Assembly: GCA_021157485.1 (NCBI GenBank)
Contig: JAGGWO010000104.1
Location: 1 to 23,553 of the forward strand
Source of the DNA: Sulfurimonas sp.
GTDB taxonomy: Bacteria > Campylobacterota > Campylobacteria > Campylobacterales > Sulfurimonadaceae
Reading direction: 5' to 3'
DNA: 23,553 nucleotides
Under the pieces are notes generated by a model. The model was not told where the DNA came from, ran no database searches, and saw only the letters and a program-made list of their open reading frames with translations. Positions 17,080 to 23,553 of this stretch are shown here, piece by piece (the first letter of the stretch is position 1; each line of letters starts with the position of its first letter). The position numbers and the translations under genes were made by a program.

Positions 17080-17417
17080 AGAAAAACTCCTTTAAAATTT
17101 TCTTCATTAAAACCTACAATTATTTTCTTATTAAACTCCACAACAGGACGCTTTATAAGTAAATTTTCTTTGCAAAGCCACTCTTGTTGTGCGGCTTCAT
17201 CGAGATTCATCGCTTTTAGTCTTAAATTTCTATATGTTGTACTTCTTGAGTTAAAAAGAGTTTTTATATCAATCTCTTTAAGCCAGAAAGAGACTCTATC
17301 ACAAGAGACAGGGTCTGTTTTGAAATCGTGTAGTTCATATTCTAGGTTATGTTTCTTAAAAAATGAGAGTGCTTTTTTTACACTGTCACAGTTTTTAATT
17401 CCATAAACTTTTATCAC
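17076..17417 (-). CDS. ArsC/Spx-family (YffB-like) thioredoxin-fold protein
   Basis: A 113-residue thioredoxin-fold protein. The active-site region is GIKNCDSVKKA with a single Cys at position 10. The family arginine/proline region follows (LLIKRPVVEF, about 87-96) and a final IIVGFNEENFKGVF strand. The single Cys without a CxxC pair and the GIKNCD start match the YffB/Spx-type branch rather than proven arsenate reductases, so arsenate reduction should not be assumed. The start is GTG. It lies four bases after gatC and overlaps pilT by four bases, so gatC, this gene and pilT probably share a transcript. Confidence 0.82.
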   Translation of the reverse strand: MIKVYGIKNCDSVKKALSFFKKHNLEYELHDFKTDPVSCDRVSFWLKEIDIKTLFNSRSTTYRNLRLKAMNLDEAAQQEWLCKENLLIKRPVVEFNKKIIVGFNEENFKGVFL

Positions 17418-17421
17418 TGAA

Positions 17422-17712
17422 CTACTCTATGATTTTTGGCACTATAAAGAAATGATCACTACTTTGTGGAGCATTTTTTATAATATCATCATTTATATCT
17501 GTATCACAAGAAGGGCTATCTTCTCTAAGAGGTGTCGCCATGTCACTCATAGCAAAGTTATCATCAACTCCTGCAGTATCTAAATCGCTAAGGTTATCAA
17601 CAAAGCTTACAATTTCAGACAACTGAGAGATAATTTCTTCTCTTTTATCATCACTTACTTTTAAAAATGATAATTTTTCTAATCTTGTTAATAGAGCATC
17701 ATCTACTTGCAT
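17422..17712 (-). CDS. gatC: Aspartyl/glutamyl-tRNA(Asn/Gln) amidotransferase subunit C
   Basis: A 96-residue protein, the normal size for GatC, the small subunit that stabilises GatA-GatB in making Gln-tRNA and Asn-tRNA by transamidation. The signature is clear: an N-terminal helix region with LEKLSFLKVSDDKREEI, PLREDSPSCD near 61-70, and the ending IIKNAPQSSDHFFIVPKIIE. AGGA lies upstream of the ATG. gatA and gatB are not in this window, so the operon is split as in many bacteria. Confidence 0.93.
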   Translation of the reverse strand: MQVDDALLTRLEKLSFLKVSDDKREEIISQLSEIVSFVDNLSDLDTAGVDDNFAMSDMATPLREDSPSCDTDINDDIIKNAPQSSDHFFIVPKIIE

Positions 17713-17741
17713 ATATATGGTCCTAATAAATTATTTAGATG

Positions 17742-17750
17742 ATTTTAGCA
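17742..17750 (-). promoter_or_regulatory. Extended -10 promoter element for gatC
   Basis: On the minus strand this reads TGCTAAAAT, an extended -10 (TGn plus TAAAAT), about 30 bases upstream of the gatC ATG in the short divergent region 17713-17817. No -35 is obvious, as is common in this phylum. Confidence 0.45.
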
Positions 17751-17782
17751 TATGTTTGATGAAACTTTAACGAAATATGCGA

Positions 17783-17788
17783 TATTAT
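17783..17788 (+). promoter_or_regulatory. Candidate -10 element for the yfgM-like/bamB-like operon
   Basis: TATTAT lies about 30 bases upstream of the TTG start at 17818 in the divergent intergenic region. Other AT-rich hexamers nearby could serve equally well. Confidence 0.3.
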
Positions 17789-17817
17789 TTTGAACTTTTT
17801 GATAATAAGGATAATTT

Positions 17818-18414
17818 TTGAGTTTAAAAAATGATTTAGATATGGTGAAAGAGGAGTTAAACTCCGAAGAGAAGTTTTTTGAAAAAGCGGTTATTACAGA
17901 AAGATTTGTAAAAAAATATAAAAATTTAATGATAGCGTCAGTAATTGTTATAGTTATACTTGTAAGCGCAAATATAGCGTATGACATAAACAAACAAAAT
18001 ACAAAAGATGCAGCAAACGCAGCTCTTTTAGAACTTATGAGTGATCCTTCTAATGAAGCAGCACTTGCAAGATTAGCTTCACTAAGTCCAACACTTAGAG
18101 ATGTTTGGGTTTATTCTCAAGCAGTTTCAAGCAGAGATAGTGCTGCTTTAGAGTCTGTAAAAAGTTCTAAAGATGTAATTATCGCAGATTTAGCATCGTA
18201 TGAATTGGCTGTAGATTCTAAAGATGAAGCTACATTAGAGAGTTATGCATTAAAACAAAACTCAATATATAAGGATTTAGCACATATTCAAAGTGCTGTT
18301 TTATTAATTGAAAATGGTAACACTGCAGAGGCTCAAGAGAAATTATCTATGATTAGTATTGACTCTTCATTAGCACAAGTTGCTGCATCACTTATGCATT
18401 ACGGAGTAAAGTAG
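17818..18414 (+). CDS. YfgM-like membrane-anchored TPR-type protein
   Basis: A 198-residue protein with a cytoplasmic N-terminus (1-36, charged helices), one membrane helix (about 37-55) and a periplasmic alpha-helical domain of repeated Ala-rich helices of tetratricopeptide character (for example YKDLAHIQSAVLLIENGNTAEAQEKLSMI). The layout matches YfgM of E. coli, an accessory protein of the Sec translocon and periplasmic chaperone network. The start is TTG with AAGGA at 17807-17811, six bases upstream. The following gene is a BamB-like lipoprotein, and E. coli also has yfgM directly before bamB, which strengthens the assignment. Sequence similarity itself is modest. Confidence 0.65.
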   Translation: MSLKNDLDMVKEELNSEEKFFEKAVITERFVKKYKNLMIASVIVIVILVSANIAYDINKQNTKDAANAALLELMSDPSNEAALARLASLSPTLRDVWVYSQAVSSRDSAALESVKSSKDVIIADLASYELAVDSKDEATLESYALKQNSIYKDLAHIQSAVLLIENGNTAEAQEKLSMISIDSSLAQVAASLMHYGVK

Positions 18415-18418
18415 AATT

Positions 18419-19411
18419 TTGAAAAACTATATTCTCTTGGCCTCGATTTTTGCACTACTTTTTAGTGCTTGTAGTACAAAAGAGGTTTATAAACCTATCT
18501 ATTTAGATGCTGATTGGGAAAAATATGAAAATGCAGATGCTGAGATTATTGACAAAAGTTTAAATATAGCTCTTTTAGATAATTCAAAAGTATTAGTAAA
18601 AGATGATATTTTAGATGTAGCAATAGATGAGACTCACAGAGTGATATCTTATAGTGATGGCTGGGTTTTCACTTCTTCTATCGATGGAAATGCCTCTCTT
18701 ATATCAGTAAATGACACTACAAGAGTAGAACATTTTGAACTCAAGAAAAGTATTGCTAGTGCTACTGTTAATGGTGATAATTTAGCTATTTTATTTGCAG
18801 ATAATGAAATAGCTATCTATTCTATATCTTCAAAAAAAGCTATTTTTAAAGAGCAGGAATCAAAATCATTGGCAGTTGATGCAAGAATAGTAAATCCATA
18901 TTTTATGAATGACTTAGTTCTTTTTTCTACACTTGATGGAAAAGTGATCATTGTAAATATTAAATTAAAAAAGAAATTAAGAACAGTTATTGTCTCTTCG
19001 GAAGACAACTTTAATAATATCATTTATTTTAATGTAATTGACAACAAAATTATAGCTGCAACAAGTTACAAAATACTCTCTTTAGCATCCAAAGAAATAA
19101 GAGCTAAATATGAGATTAGAAGTGTAGTTAATGATGATAAAGATATGTTTATCACAACTAAGCAGGGCGAAGTTATATCTCTAACTCCAGACCTACAGGT
19201 AAATGCAAAAATTAAGTTCCCTTTTGCTCACTTTCTTGGAATGATATCTCAAGGAGACAAGTTGTATATACTGGAAAAAGAGGGTTATATGATAGTTCTT
19301 GATAAAGATATGTATAACTACACTGTTCATGAAGTAGATCTTGAAGATGGCTTCGTTTTTGTAGCAGATAAACTCTTTTATGTTGCAGATGAGAAGATCT
19401 CAATAGAGTAA
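18419..19411 (+). CDS. BamB-like beta-propeller lipoprotein
   Basis: A 330-residue lipoprotein. The lipobox LFSAC places the lipidated Cys at residue 18. The mature part alternates short strands in a repeating pattern of PQQ/WD-type propeller blades, for example RVISYSDGWVFTSSIDGNASLISVN, LVLFSTLDGKVIIVNIKLKK and DMFITTKQGEVISLTP. This is what is expected of BamB, the outer-membrane assembly (BAM) complex lipoprotein, or a related propeller. The start is TTG; GGAG at 18403-18406 is a rather distant ribosome site. It is four bases after the YfgM-like gene and its TAA shares one base with the ATG of the recombinase gene. Confidence 0.68.
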   Translation: MKNYILLASIFALLFSACSTKEVYKPIYLDADWEKYENADAEIIDKSLNIALLDNSKVLVKDDILDVAIDETHRVISYSDGWVFTSSIDGNASLISVNDTTRVEHFELKKSIASATVNGDNLAILFADNEIAIYSISSKKAIFKEQESKSLAVDARIVNPYFMNDLVLFSTLDGKVIIVNIKLKKKLRTVIVSSEDNFNNIIYFNVIDNKIIAATSYKILSLASKEIRAKYEIRSVVNDDKDMFITTKQGEVISLTPDLQVNAKIKFPFAHFLGMISQGDKLYILEKEGYMIVLDKDMYNYTVHEVDLEDGFVFVADKLFYVADEKISIE

Positions 19412-20235
19412 TGTCTAAAGAGCTAGAAGCATTTTTAGAGTATATTAGTGTAACAAAAGCGCTAAGCCCTAAAAGTGTTGAAGCATATAAGAGTGATTTA
19501 ACGTCTATCGAGACAAAGCTTGAAAAACCTCTCATAAAATTAGATTCTAAATCCCTTTTAAACTCACTCTCTTCATATTCTAATAAACGTACATTAAATC
19601 GAAAACTATCTTCAGTTAATGCCTTCTTTAATTTTTGTTACAAACAGCAGTTTAATCATGAACAGACAAAATTAAAATTATCCAAGATTCCTAAACTACT
19701 GCCAAAGTTTCTCTCATTTGATGAAATACAAAACTCTCTTAAACTTATAGATAGAACTTCTTGGATTGGTAAGCGAGATTATGCACTGATTTTGTTTTTA
19801 TATGCAACTGGGACTAGGATAAGTGAGTGTTTAGAACTTGGACGTGAGGATATAGATGAAGAGTGGCTTCATGTGAGACATGCCAAGGGTGAAAAAGAGC
19901 GTATAGTTCCAATAGCGAGAGTTGCAATAAAAGCAATAGATGAGTATTTGAATGATTTCAAGTATGAAAAAGACTTCATCTGGGCAAATTACAAAGGTGA
20001 TAAACTCAGTAGAATTTCTGCATATAAAATTACTCAAAAATATCTAGGTGTTTCTCCTCACGTACTTCGTCACTCCTATGCTACTTCACTTATTAGTGGT
20101 GGTGCAGATTTACGAGTTGTTCAAGAGCTCTTAGGTCACTCTTCTCTTCTTACAACACAGATATATACGCACATACAGAAACAGGATTTAAAAGAGACTG
20201 TAGAAGTTTGTCATCCTATGAGAACATATCATTAG
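19411..20235 (+). CDS. Tyrosine recombinase of the XerC/XerD/XerH type
   Basis: A 274-residue tyrosine site-specific recombinase. An N-terminal SAM-like core-binding domain (about 1-90: LEYISVTKALSPKSVEAYKSDL) precedes the catalytic domain. All the catalytic residues can be seen: R136 (ATGTRISECLELG), K159 (HAKGEKERIVPI), H217 and R220 (SPHVLRHSYATSL), H243 (ELLGHSSLLTTQIYTHI) and the nucleophile Y252. Xer proteins resolve chromosome dimers at dif. Campylobacterota generally use a single XerH of about 350 residues, and this protein is nearer the XerC/D length, so I do not assign a symbol. The gene is embedded in a housekeeping operon, without phage or integron genes around it, which argues for a chromosomal role. 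Confidence 0.85.
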   Translation: MSKELEAFLEYISVTKALSPKSVEAYKSDLTSIETKLEKPLIKLDSKSLLNSLSSYSNKRTLNRKLSSVNAFFNFCYKQQFNHEQTKLKLSKIPKLLPKFLSFDEIQNSLKLIDRTSWIGKRDYALILFLYATGTRISECLELGREDIDEEWLHVRHAKGEKERIVPIARVAIKAIDEYLNDFKYEKDFIWANYKGDKLSRISAYKITQKYLGVSPHVLRHSYATSLISGGADLRVVQELLGHSSLLTTQIYTHIQKQDLKETVEVCHPMRTYH

Positions 20236-20255
20236 AATTTTTGTATAATTTCAAC

Positions 20256-20732
20256 ATGAACAGTGTAAATAATTCTCCCTTGTCAATACCCTTTTTAAAA
20301 TCACTATTTTTTACGCAAAATAAATGGCATCAGCATGGTGTTTTTCTTCATACGCTTAGAGTTACTTACTATATTTTAAAATATGGAGAGTTTAAACTCT
20401 TTGGGGCTGGTTTACTTCATGATATAGGTAAACCATTCACTGCGTTTAAGAAAGATGAAGAGGATATTGAGTTTAATGAGTATAGTTTTACAGACCATGA
20501 AGAAAAAAGCTATCAAATCATAAAAAATTGGTTTTTTATAAGTGAATATACTAAAAATATAGTTAGATATCACTACCTCATAAGAGATATAAAAAAATCT
20601 AAAAAAGAAGATTTAGAGCGATATGCTCAGAAACAGCTTATTTGGGACTCTTTAGATGAAGAGATAAAAGATGATTTGACTAGATTTTTAAAGTATGATG
20701 ATCTGGGAAAAGGTAAAAAAAGACGAGATTAA
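20256..20732 (+). CDS. HD-domain phosphohydrolase-like protein
   Basis: A small 158-residue protein with the metal-binding HD pattern: H25, H27 and H32 in WHQHGVFLHTLRVTYY, the HD pair H55-D56 in GAGLLHDIGKPFTAF, H81 in FTDHEEKS, and IVRYHY near residue 108. HD proteins hydrolyse nucleotides or phosphodiesters, and this compact form resembles the multifunctional tRNA nucleotidyltransferase HD domain standing alone. The substrate is unknown. The chosen start is the ATG at 20256, 20 bases after the recombinase stop. A TTG at 20208 would add 16 residues and overlap that gene by 28 bases. Neither has a strong ribosome site, so the start is uncertain. Confidence 0.75.
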   Translation: MNSVNNSPLSIPFLKSLFFTQNKWHQHGVFLHTLRVTYYILKYGEFKLFGAGLLHDIGKPFTAFKKDEEDIEFNEYSFTDHEEKSYQIIKNWFFISEYTKNIVRYHYLIRDIKKSKKEDLERYAQKQLIWDSLDEEIKDDLTRFLKYDDLGKGKKRRD

Positions 20733-20766
20733 CAGAGGGTTTAACTCCTTTGTAACAATATCTATA

Positions 20767-20772
20767 TATAAT
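20767..20772 (+). promoter_or_regulatory. -10 element for the NosL-like operon
   Basis: A perfect TATAAT lies 34 bases upstream of the preferred start at 20807 in the 74-base gap after the HD gene. No good -35 is seen at 17 bases. Confidence 0.45.
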
Positions 20773-20806
20773 GTCAAAAATTGTCATAATTTTCTGGAGT
20801 CAGGTA

Positions 20807-21313
20807 ATGTTGAAAAAATTACTACCTTTTTTTATTGTTGGAATGCTTATATCTATAATAGTTGTTATATTTATGTCTTTGGCCAAAAATCAGAATATGA
20901 CTGTAATACATGAAGGTAATCTTGATAGGTTACCAATCGATATGCAACTAAATAAATACCAAGATAGTGACTGTGGCATGGTTATAGAAGATTTAGAGTA
21001 TGCTTCTCAAGTAGTGTCGAGTGATGGTAAAACATGGTTTTTTCATGATCATGGCGGTTTTATTCATTGGTTAAAAGATAAAAGTTTTAAAGATGATGTT
21101 GTTATTTGGGTGATGGCTAAAGATACTCATAAGTGGATAAACGCAAAGAATGCTTACTACTCCTTAACAGATAAGACACCAATGGGTTATGGTTTTGGTG
21201 CTTATGAGAATAAATCTGATAATATGGTAGATTTTGATACAATGAGTCTTAAAATGTTAAGAGGAGAGACTATGAATAATCCTCAAATAAGAAAACAGTT
21301 ACTAGGTAAATAG
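20807..21313 (+). CDS. NosL-like membrane-anchored protein
   Basis: A 168-residue protein anchored by one N-terminal membrane helix (about 7-25) with a periplasmic domain. It contains a reduced NosL motif, DSDCGMVIED (C56, M58), followed by a His segment WFFHDHGGFIHWL (H80, H82) and GYGFGAYENK. NosL proteins bind Cu(I) through Cys and Met and deliver it to nitrous oxide reductase, while relatives occur next to other copper enzymes. The start at 20807 is chosen over an in-frame ATG at 20771 because GGAG (20796-20799) lies seven bases upstream and the upstream ATG overlaps the -10 TATAAT. It shares one base with the next gene (TAGTG), suggesting coupling to the membrane protein. No nosZ gene is in the window. 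Confidence 0.72.
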   Translation: MLKKLLPFFIVGMLISIIVVIFMSLAKNQNMTVIHEGNLDRLPIDMQLNKYQDSDCGMVIEDLEYASQVVSSDGKTWFFHDHGGFIHWLKDKSFKDDVVIWVMAKDTHKWINAKNAYYSLTDKTPMGYGFGAYENKSDNMVDFDTMSLKMLRGETMNNPQIRKQLLGK

Positions 21314-22020
21314 TGGAAACAGTAAATATTTTAACAATTATCTCTATTGCATTTCTTGGCTCTTTTGGTCACTGTATTGGTATGTGTGGTGGTATTGTTG
21401 TTGCGTATTCAACTATAAAAATTGACCCTAAAAGTTCAAAAGTTTCTCAAAGTATTGCACATCTTCTTTACTCTTTTGGAAGAGTCCTCACGTACACTGT
21501 TTTAGGTGCTATATTTGGAACTCTTGGTGGAGTGGCTCTTTTTAGTAACAATGCTAATGGTGGACTTCTTATCTTTGCAGGTATAGTTATGATACTTGCC
21601 GGATTATCACTCATGGGTAAGATTAAATTTTTAACGCTGATTGAGCACTCTTTTTCCTCTTCACCTCTTTATAAAAATGCTTTTAAAGCTGTTTTAAACT
21701 CAAAATCAAACCTTAGTTTTTTTGTTCTTGGTATGTTAAATGGATTACTGCCTTGTGGGTTTGTTTACTTCTTTGCTATTACAGCAGCAAGTACAGCAGA
21801 TCCTTTTTATGGGGCTTTAGTGATGTTTATTTTTGGAATCAGTACGATTCCAGCAATGTTTGGTGTTGGATTTTTATCTTCACTTGCATCTGCTACAAGC
21901 TTTAGAAATATGATGATGAGCCTCTCTTCTGTTGCCGTAATTCTTTACGGCGCCTTTACTATCTATAATGGTTATGAGTATATTTCAAATCCTCAAAAAA
22001 CCCTTAGAGATTGTCATTAA
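21313..22020 (+). CDS. TauE/SafE or DsbD_2 family membrane protein
   Basis: A 235-residue polytopic protein with about six membrane helices. The family motif GHCIGMCGGIVVAY is at 19-32 (C21, C25) and NGLLPCGFVYFF (C148) opens the second half, giving the inverted-repeat Cys pattern of the DsbD_2 family. Members are annotated as heavy-metal or sulfite exporters and are often found near copper and cytochrome oxidase assembly genes. The start is GTG at 21313, sharing one base with the NosL-like stop. The pairing with a NosL-like protein suggests metal (copper) handling at the membrane, which is inference from context. Confidence 0.8.
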   Translation: METVNILTIISIAFLGSFGHCIGMCGGIVVAYSTIKIDPKSSKVSQSIAHLLYSFGRVLTYTVLGAIFGTLGGVALFSNNANGGLLIFAGIVMILAGLSLMGKIKFLTLIEHSFSSSPLYKNAFKAVLNSKSNLSFFVLGMLNGLLPCGFVYFFAITAASTADPFYGALVMFIFGISTIPAMFGVGFLSSLASATSFRNMMMSLSSVAVILYGAFTIYNGYEYISNPQKTLRDCH

Positions 22021-22034
22021 AAAGTGGATATAAA

Positions 22035-22772
22035 ATGAATAATTTTTTTAAATATGGCGAGATTGTGGATGGTTATGATGTTCGTGTGATTAATGAGCGA
22101 GAGGCTAGAGCTGCTGCTGGAATACTCTTTGCCATAGGAATGTTGAGTTTAACAAATGCTGCGATGCTTGGTCATGTTGTAGTAACAAAATTTTTCATTA
22201 GTTTTTTTACTTTAGATTTTTTAATCAGAGTCATTAACCCTAGCTACTCTCCAAGTATGTTATTAGGACGTATTTTTGTGCAAAATCAAATACCTGAGTA
22301 TGTCGGAGCAGCACAAAAAAGATTTGCATGGGGTTTAGGCTTGGCTCTTGCTATACCTATGTTTTATATGTTGGTAATTGATTTTCAGCCAAATCCAATC
22401 AAGGTATTTATCTGTATAGTATGTCTGCTTTTATTATTTTTTGAGTCAGCATTCTCTATCTGCTTTGGATGTAAAATTTACAATCTTGTGATGAGTTCTC
22501 GTGCTTCACATTGCCCTGGTGGTGTGTGTGAGATAGTGAAAAAAGATAAGATACAAACTTTTAATTCTGCACAAAAATTCATAGTTGTTTTGGTTACTTT
22601 AACTTTTTTCTCTGGTTTGTATGCCTATTTTACAAAAGTAGAAAGCAAGACCTTTCTTTCAAAAAAATTACATTCGGTGATGTTAAGTGATGAAGAAAAA
22701 CAAGCACTTCAAGATGAAAAAACAGAAGAAGCCTTCCGTGCTTTTGATGAAGATGATGAGGATTATGAATAA
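22035..22772 (+). CDS. DUF4395-domain membrane protein
   Basis: A 245-residue protein beginning with the DUF4395 pattern VDGYDVRVINEREARAAAGILFAIG and having about four membrane helices (about 30-55, 100-118, 125-145 and 180-198). ESAFSICFGCKIYNLV, near 140-155, holds a CxxC pair, and a second pair follows in SHCPGGVCEIV. The C-terminus is acidic (ending DEDDEDYE). The function of the family is unknown. The ATG at 22035 has AGTGGA six bases upstream. A TTG at 22011 would overlap the previous gene by 10 bases and has no better support. It follows the NosL-like and TauE-like genes closely, so it probably acts in the same thiol or metal process. Confidence 0.78.
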   Translation: MNNFFKYGEIVDGYDVRVINEREARAAAGILFAIGMLSLTNAAMLGHVVVTKFFISFFTLDFLIRVINPSYSPSMLLGRIFVQNQIPEYVGAAQKRFAWGLGLALAIPMFYMLVIDFQPNPIKVFICIVCLLLLFFESAFSICFGCKIYNLVMSSRASHCPGGVCEIVKKDKIQTFNSAQKFIVVLVTLTFFSGLYAYFTKVESKTFLSKKLHSVMLSDEEKQALQDEKTEEAFRAFDEDDEDYE

Positions 22773-22794
22773 GCATTGAACTCTATTAGTAAAG

Positions 22795-22817
22795 TATAAT
22801 AAGAATAAAGTTATAAT
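22795..22817 (+). promoter_or_regulatory. Two tandem -10-like TATAAT boxes upstream of the HDOD gene
   Basis: TATAAT occurs at 22795-22800 and again at 22812-22817 in the 66-base gap before the TTG at 22839. Either could be the -10 element of this gene. The second is 21 bases from the start codon. Confidence 0.4.
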
Positions 22818-22838
22818 AAAACAAAAAAAGGCACAACT

Positions 22839-23553
22839 TTGAAAAGCTCAATTATAGATAGTATTAAATCACTCCCACCTCTTTCAAAAACAATTGCAGA
22901 TATAAACAGAGTTTATGCAGATGAAGAGTCGGGTATCGCTGATTTGGCAAAGGTGATTGAGCCCGATCCTATGATTGTTGCCAACCTTTTAAAAGCTGCT
23001 AACTCGCCTCTGTACTCATTTGCACGTGAGATAAGAAATGTTGAGCAAGCAGTTAGTCTTTTTGGTATGAGTATGACTCGCTCTATCGCTTTAGGTAACT
23101 CCATTCGTAAGCTCTTAAATGTAGATATGAAGCCATACGGTGTGACAAGTGAAAAGTTTGCGGAGATTTCATCATATCAAGCAGCACTCATTCTTAACTG
23201 GTATAAAAAAATAGATAAACAAAAAGCAGAGAAACTTTACCTCGCTGCGTTTTTGCAAGAAACAGGTAAAATTCTTATTGCAAGCGATATAATTGAAGAA
23301 GATGAAGTGACACCTTTTTACTCAGAAGTAGAGACTACAGGTAATTTGGCAATGGTTGAGAAATCTTTTGTAGAGGTGAGTAGTTCAGAAGTTACTGCAA
23401 AAGTTTTTGAACACTGGGGCTTTGACGAAGAGTTTATAAATATGATTAAGTATGCAGATAATCCAGCAGCAGCTCCTGGGGAACTTCAAGAGTTTTCAAC
23501 TGCACTCCATATTGTAAAAACTATTATTCCAATCAACAAACCATATTCTGAAC
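22839..23553 (+). CDS. HDOD-domain signalling protein, N-terminal part (3' truncated by window)
   Basis: Open from the TTG at 22839 to the window end, about 238 residues. The start has AAAGG at 22827-22831, seven bases upstream. The HDOD signature is clear: LPPLSKTIADINRVYADEES, then VIEPDPMIVANLLKAANSPL, YSFAREIRNVEQAVSLFGM and RSIALGNSI, followed by a helical region with YLAAFLQETGKILIA. HDOD proteins are HD-fold regulators, usually without nuclease activity, that act in signalling, sometimes with GGDEF, EAL or kinase domains. Any such C-terminal domain would lie past the window end. Confidence 0.85.
   Translation, partial: MKSSIIDSIKSLPPLSKTIADINRVYADEESGIADLAKVIEPDPMIVANLLKAANSPLYSFAREIRNVEQAVSLFGMSMTRSIALGNSIRKLLNVDMKPYGVTSEKFAEISSYQAALILNWYKKIDKQKAEKLYLAAFLQETGKILIASDIIEEDEVTPFYSEVETTGNLAMVEKSFVEVSSSEVTAKVFEHWGFDEEFINMIKYADNPAAAPGELQEFSTALHIVKTIIPINKPYSE

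Noticed and set aside
17076..17417. Arsenate reductase as part of an arsenic resistance operon.
   Set aside because: The protein has a single Cys in a GIKNCD motif of the YffB/Spx branch, and the neighbours are gatC and pilT, not ars genes.
20695..20913. A 72-codon plus-strand open frame spanning the end of the HD gene and the start of the NosL-like gene.
   Set aside because: It overlaps two better-supported genes in another frame and covers the promoter between them.
15875..22805. A shared 14-base sequence AAGTATAATAAGAA at 15875-15888 and 22792-22805.
   Set aside because: Both lie in AT-rich non-coding DNA and centre on a TATAAT-like box; the copy at 15875 faces away from the genes it could serve. 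Chance similarity is the simplest reading.
22913..23104. A 63-codon minus-strand open frame near the window end.
   Set aside because: It is antisense to the HDOD gene, whose motifs are clear on the plus strand.

Overview
The window looks like a chromosomal segment of a Campylobacterota (Epsilonproteobacteria) member, most likely Sulfurimonas-like. The evidence is the AT-rich sequence, the tight gene packing, frequent TTG and GTG starts, a short 148-residue ExbB, and the mixture of respiratory polyferredoxin genes with GatC, PilT and ArgD proteins of this type. The species cannot be named from the sequence alone. I see no rRNA, tRNA, CRISPR array, insertion sequence or prophage. No stretch above 300 bases is without a gene.

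Layout. (1) 1-2542, plus strand: the C-terminal end of ArgD, a TolC-type outer-membrane channel protein whose start lies inside argD, and a MidA-family methyltransferase. (2) 2551-15841, minus strand: ten co-directional genes with gaps of at most 18 bases or short overlaps. In transcription order they are a TonB-dependent outer-membrane receptor, ExbB, ExbD, a CcdA/DsbD-like thiol membrane protein, a 919-residue fusion (NosR/CcoG-like polyferredoxin, NosL-like domain, His-rich segments, DUF4198-like domain), a NapH/NosH-like polyferredoxin, a double-cubane-type 2-hydroxyacyl-CoA dehydratase-like protein, its ASKHA ATPase activator/reductase, an RND pump and TonB. (3) 15976-17712, minus strand: PilT, an ArsC/Spx-like protein and GatC. 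(4) 17818-20732, plus strand: a YfgM-like membrane protein, a BamB-like lipoprotein, a tyrosine recombinase and an HD-domain protein. (5) 20807-22772, plus strand: a NosL-like membrane-anchored protein, a TauE/DsbD_2-family membrane protein and a DUF4395 protein. (6) 22839-end: an HDOD-domain protein cut by the window edge.

The most notable region is the ten-gene minus-strand block. It is a self-contained TonB system (receptor, ExbB, ExbD and TonB in one probable operon) that encloses a membrane electron-transfer module and an ATP-driven low-potential iron-sulfur reductase pair. My inference is that an imported small molecule or metal complex is handled by reduction: the membrane polyferredoxins move electrons, the NosL-like and His-rich parts handle metal, and the activase/double-cubane pair does a hard reduction in the cytoplasm. 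The RND pump may export a product, or the ligand after its metal has been removed. The substrate cannot be read from the sequence. Copper, nickel, iron-chelate or a non-metal small molecule all remain possible.
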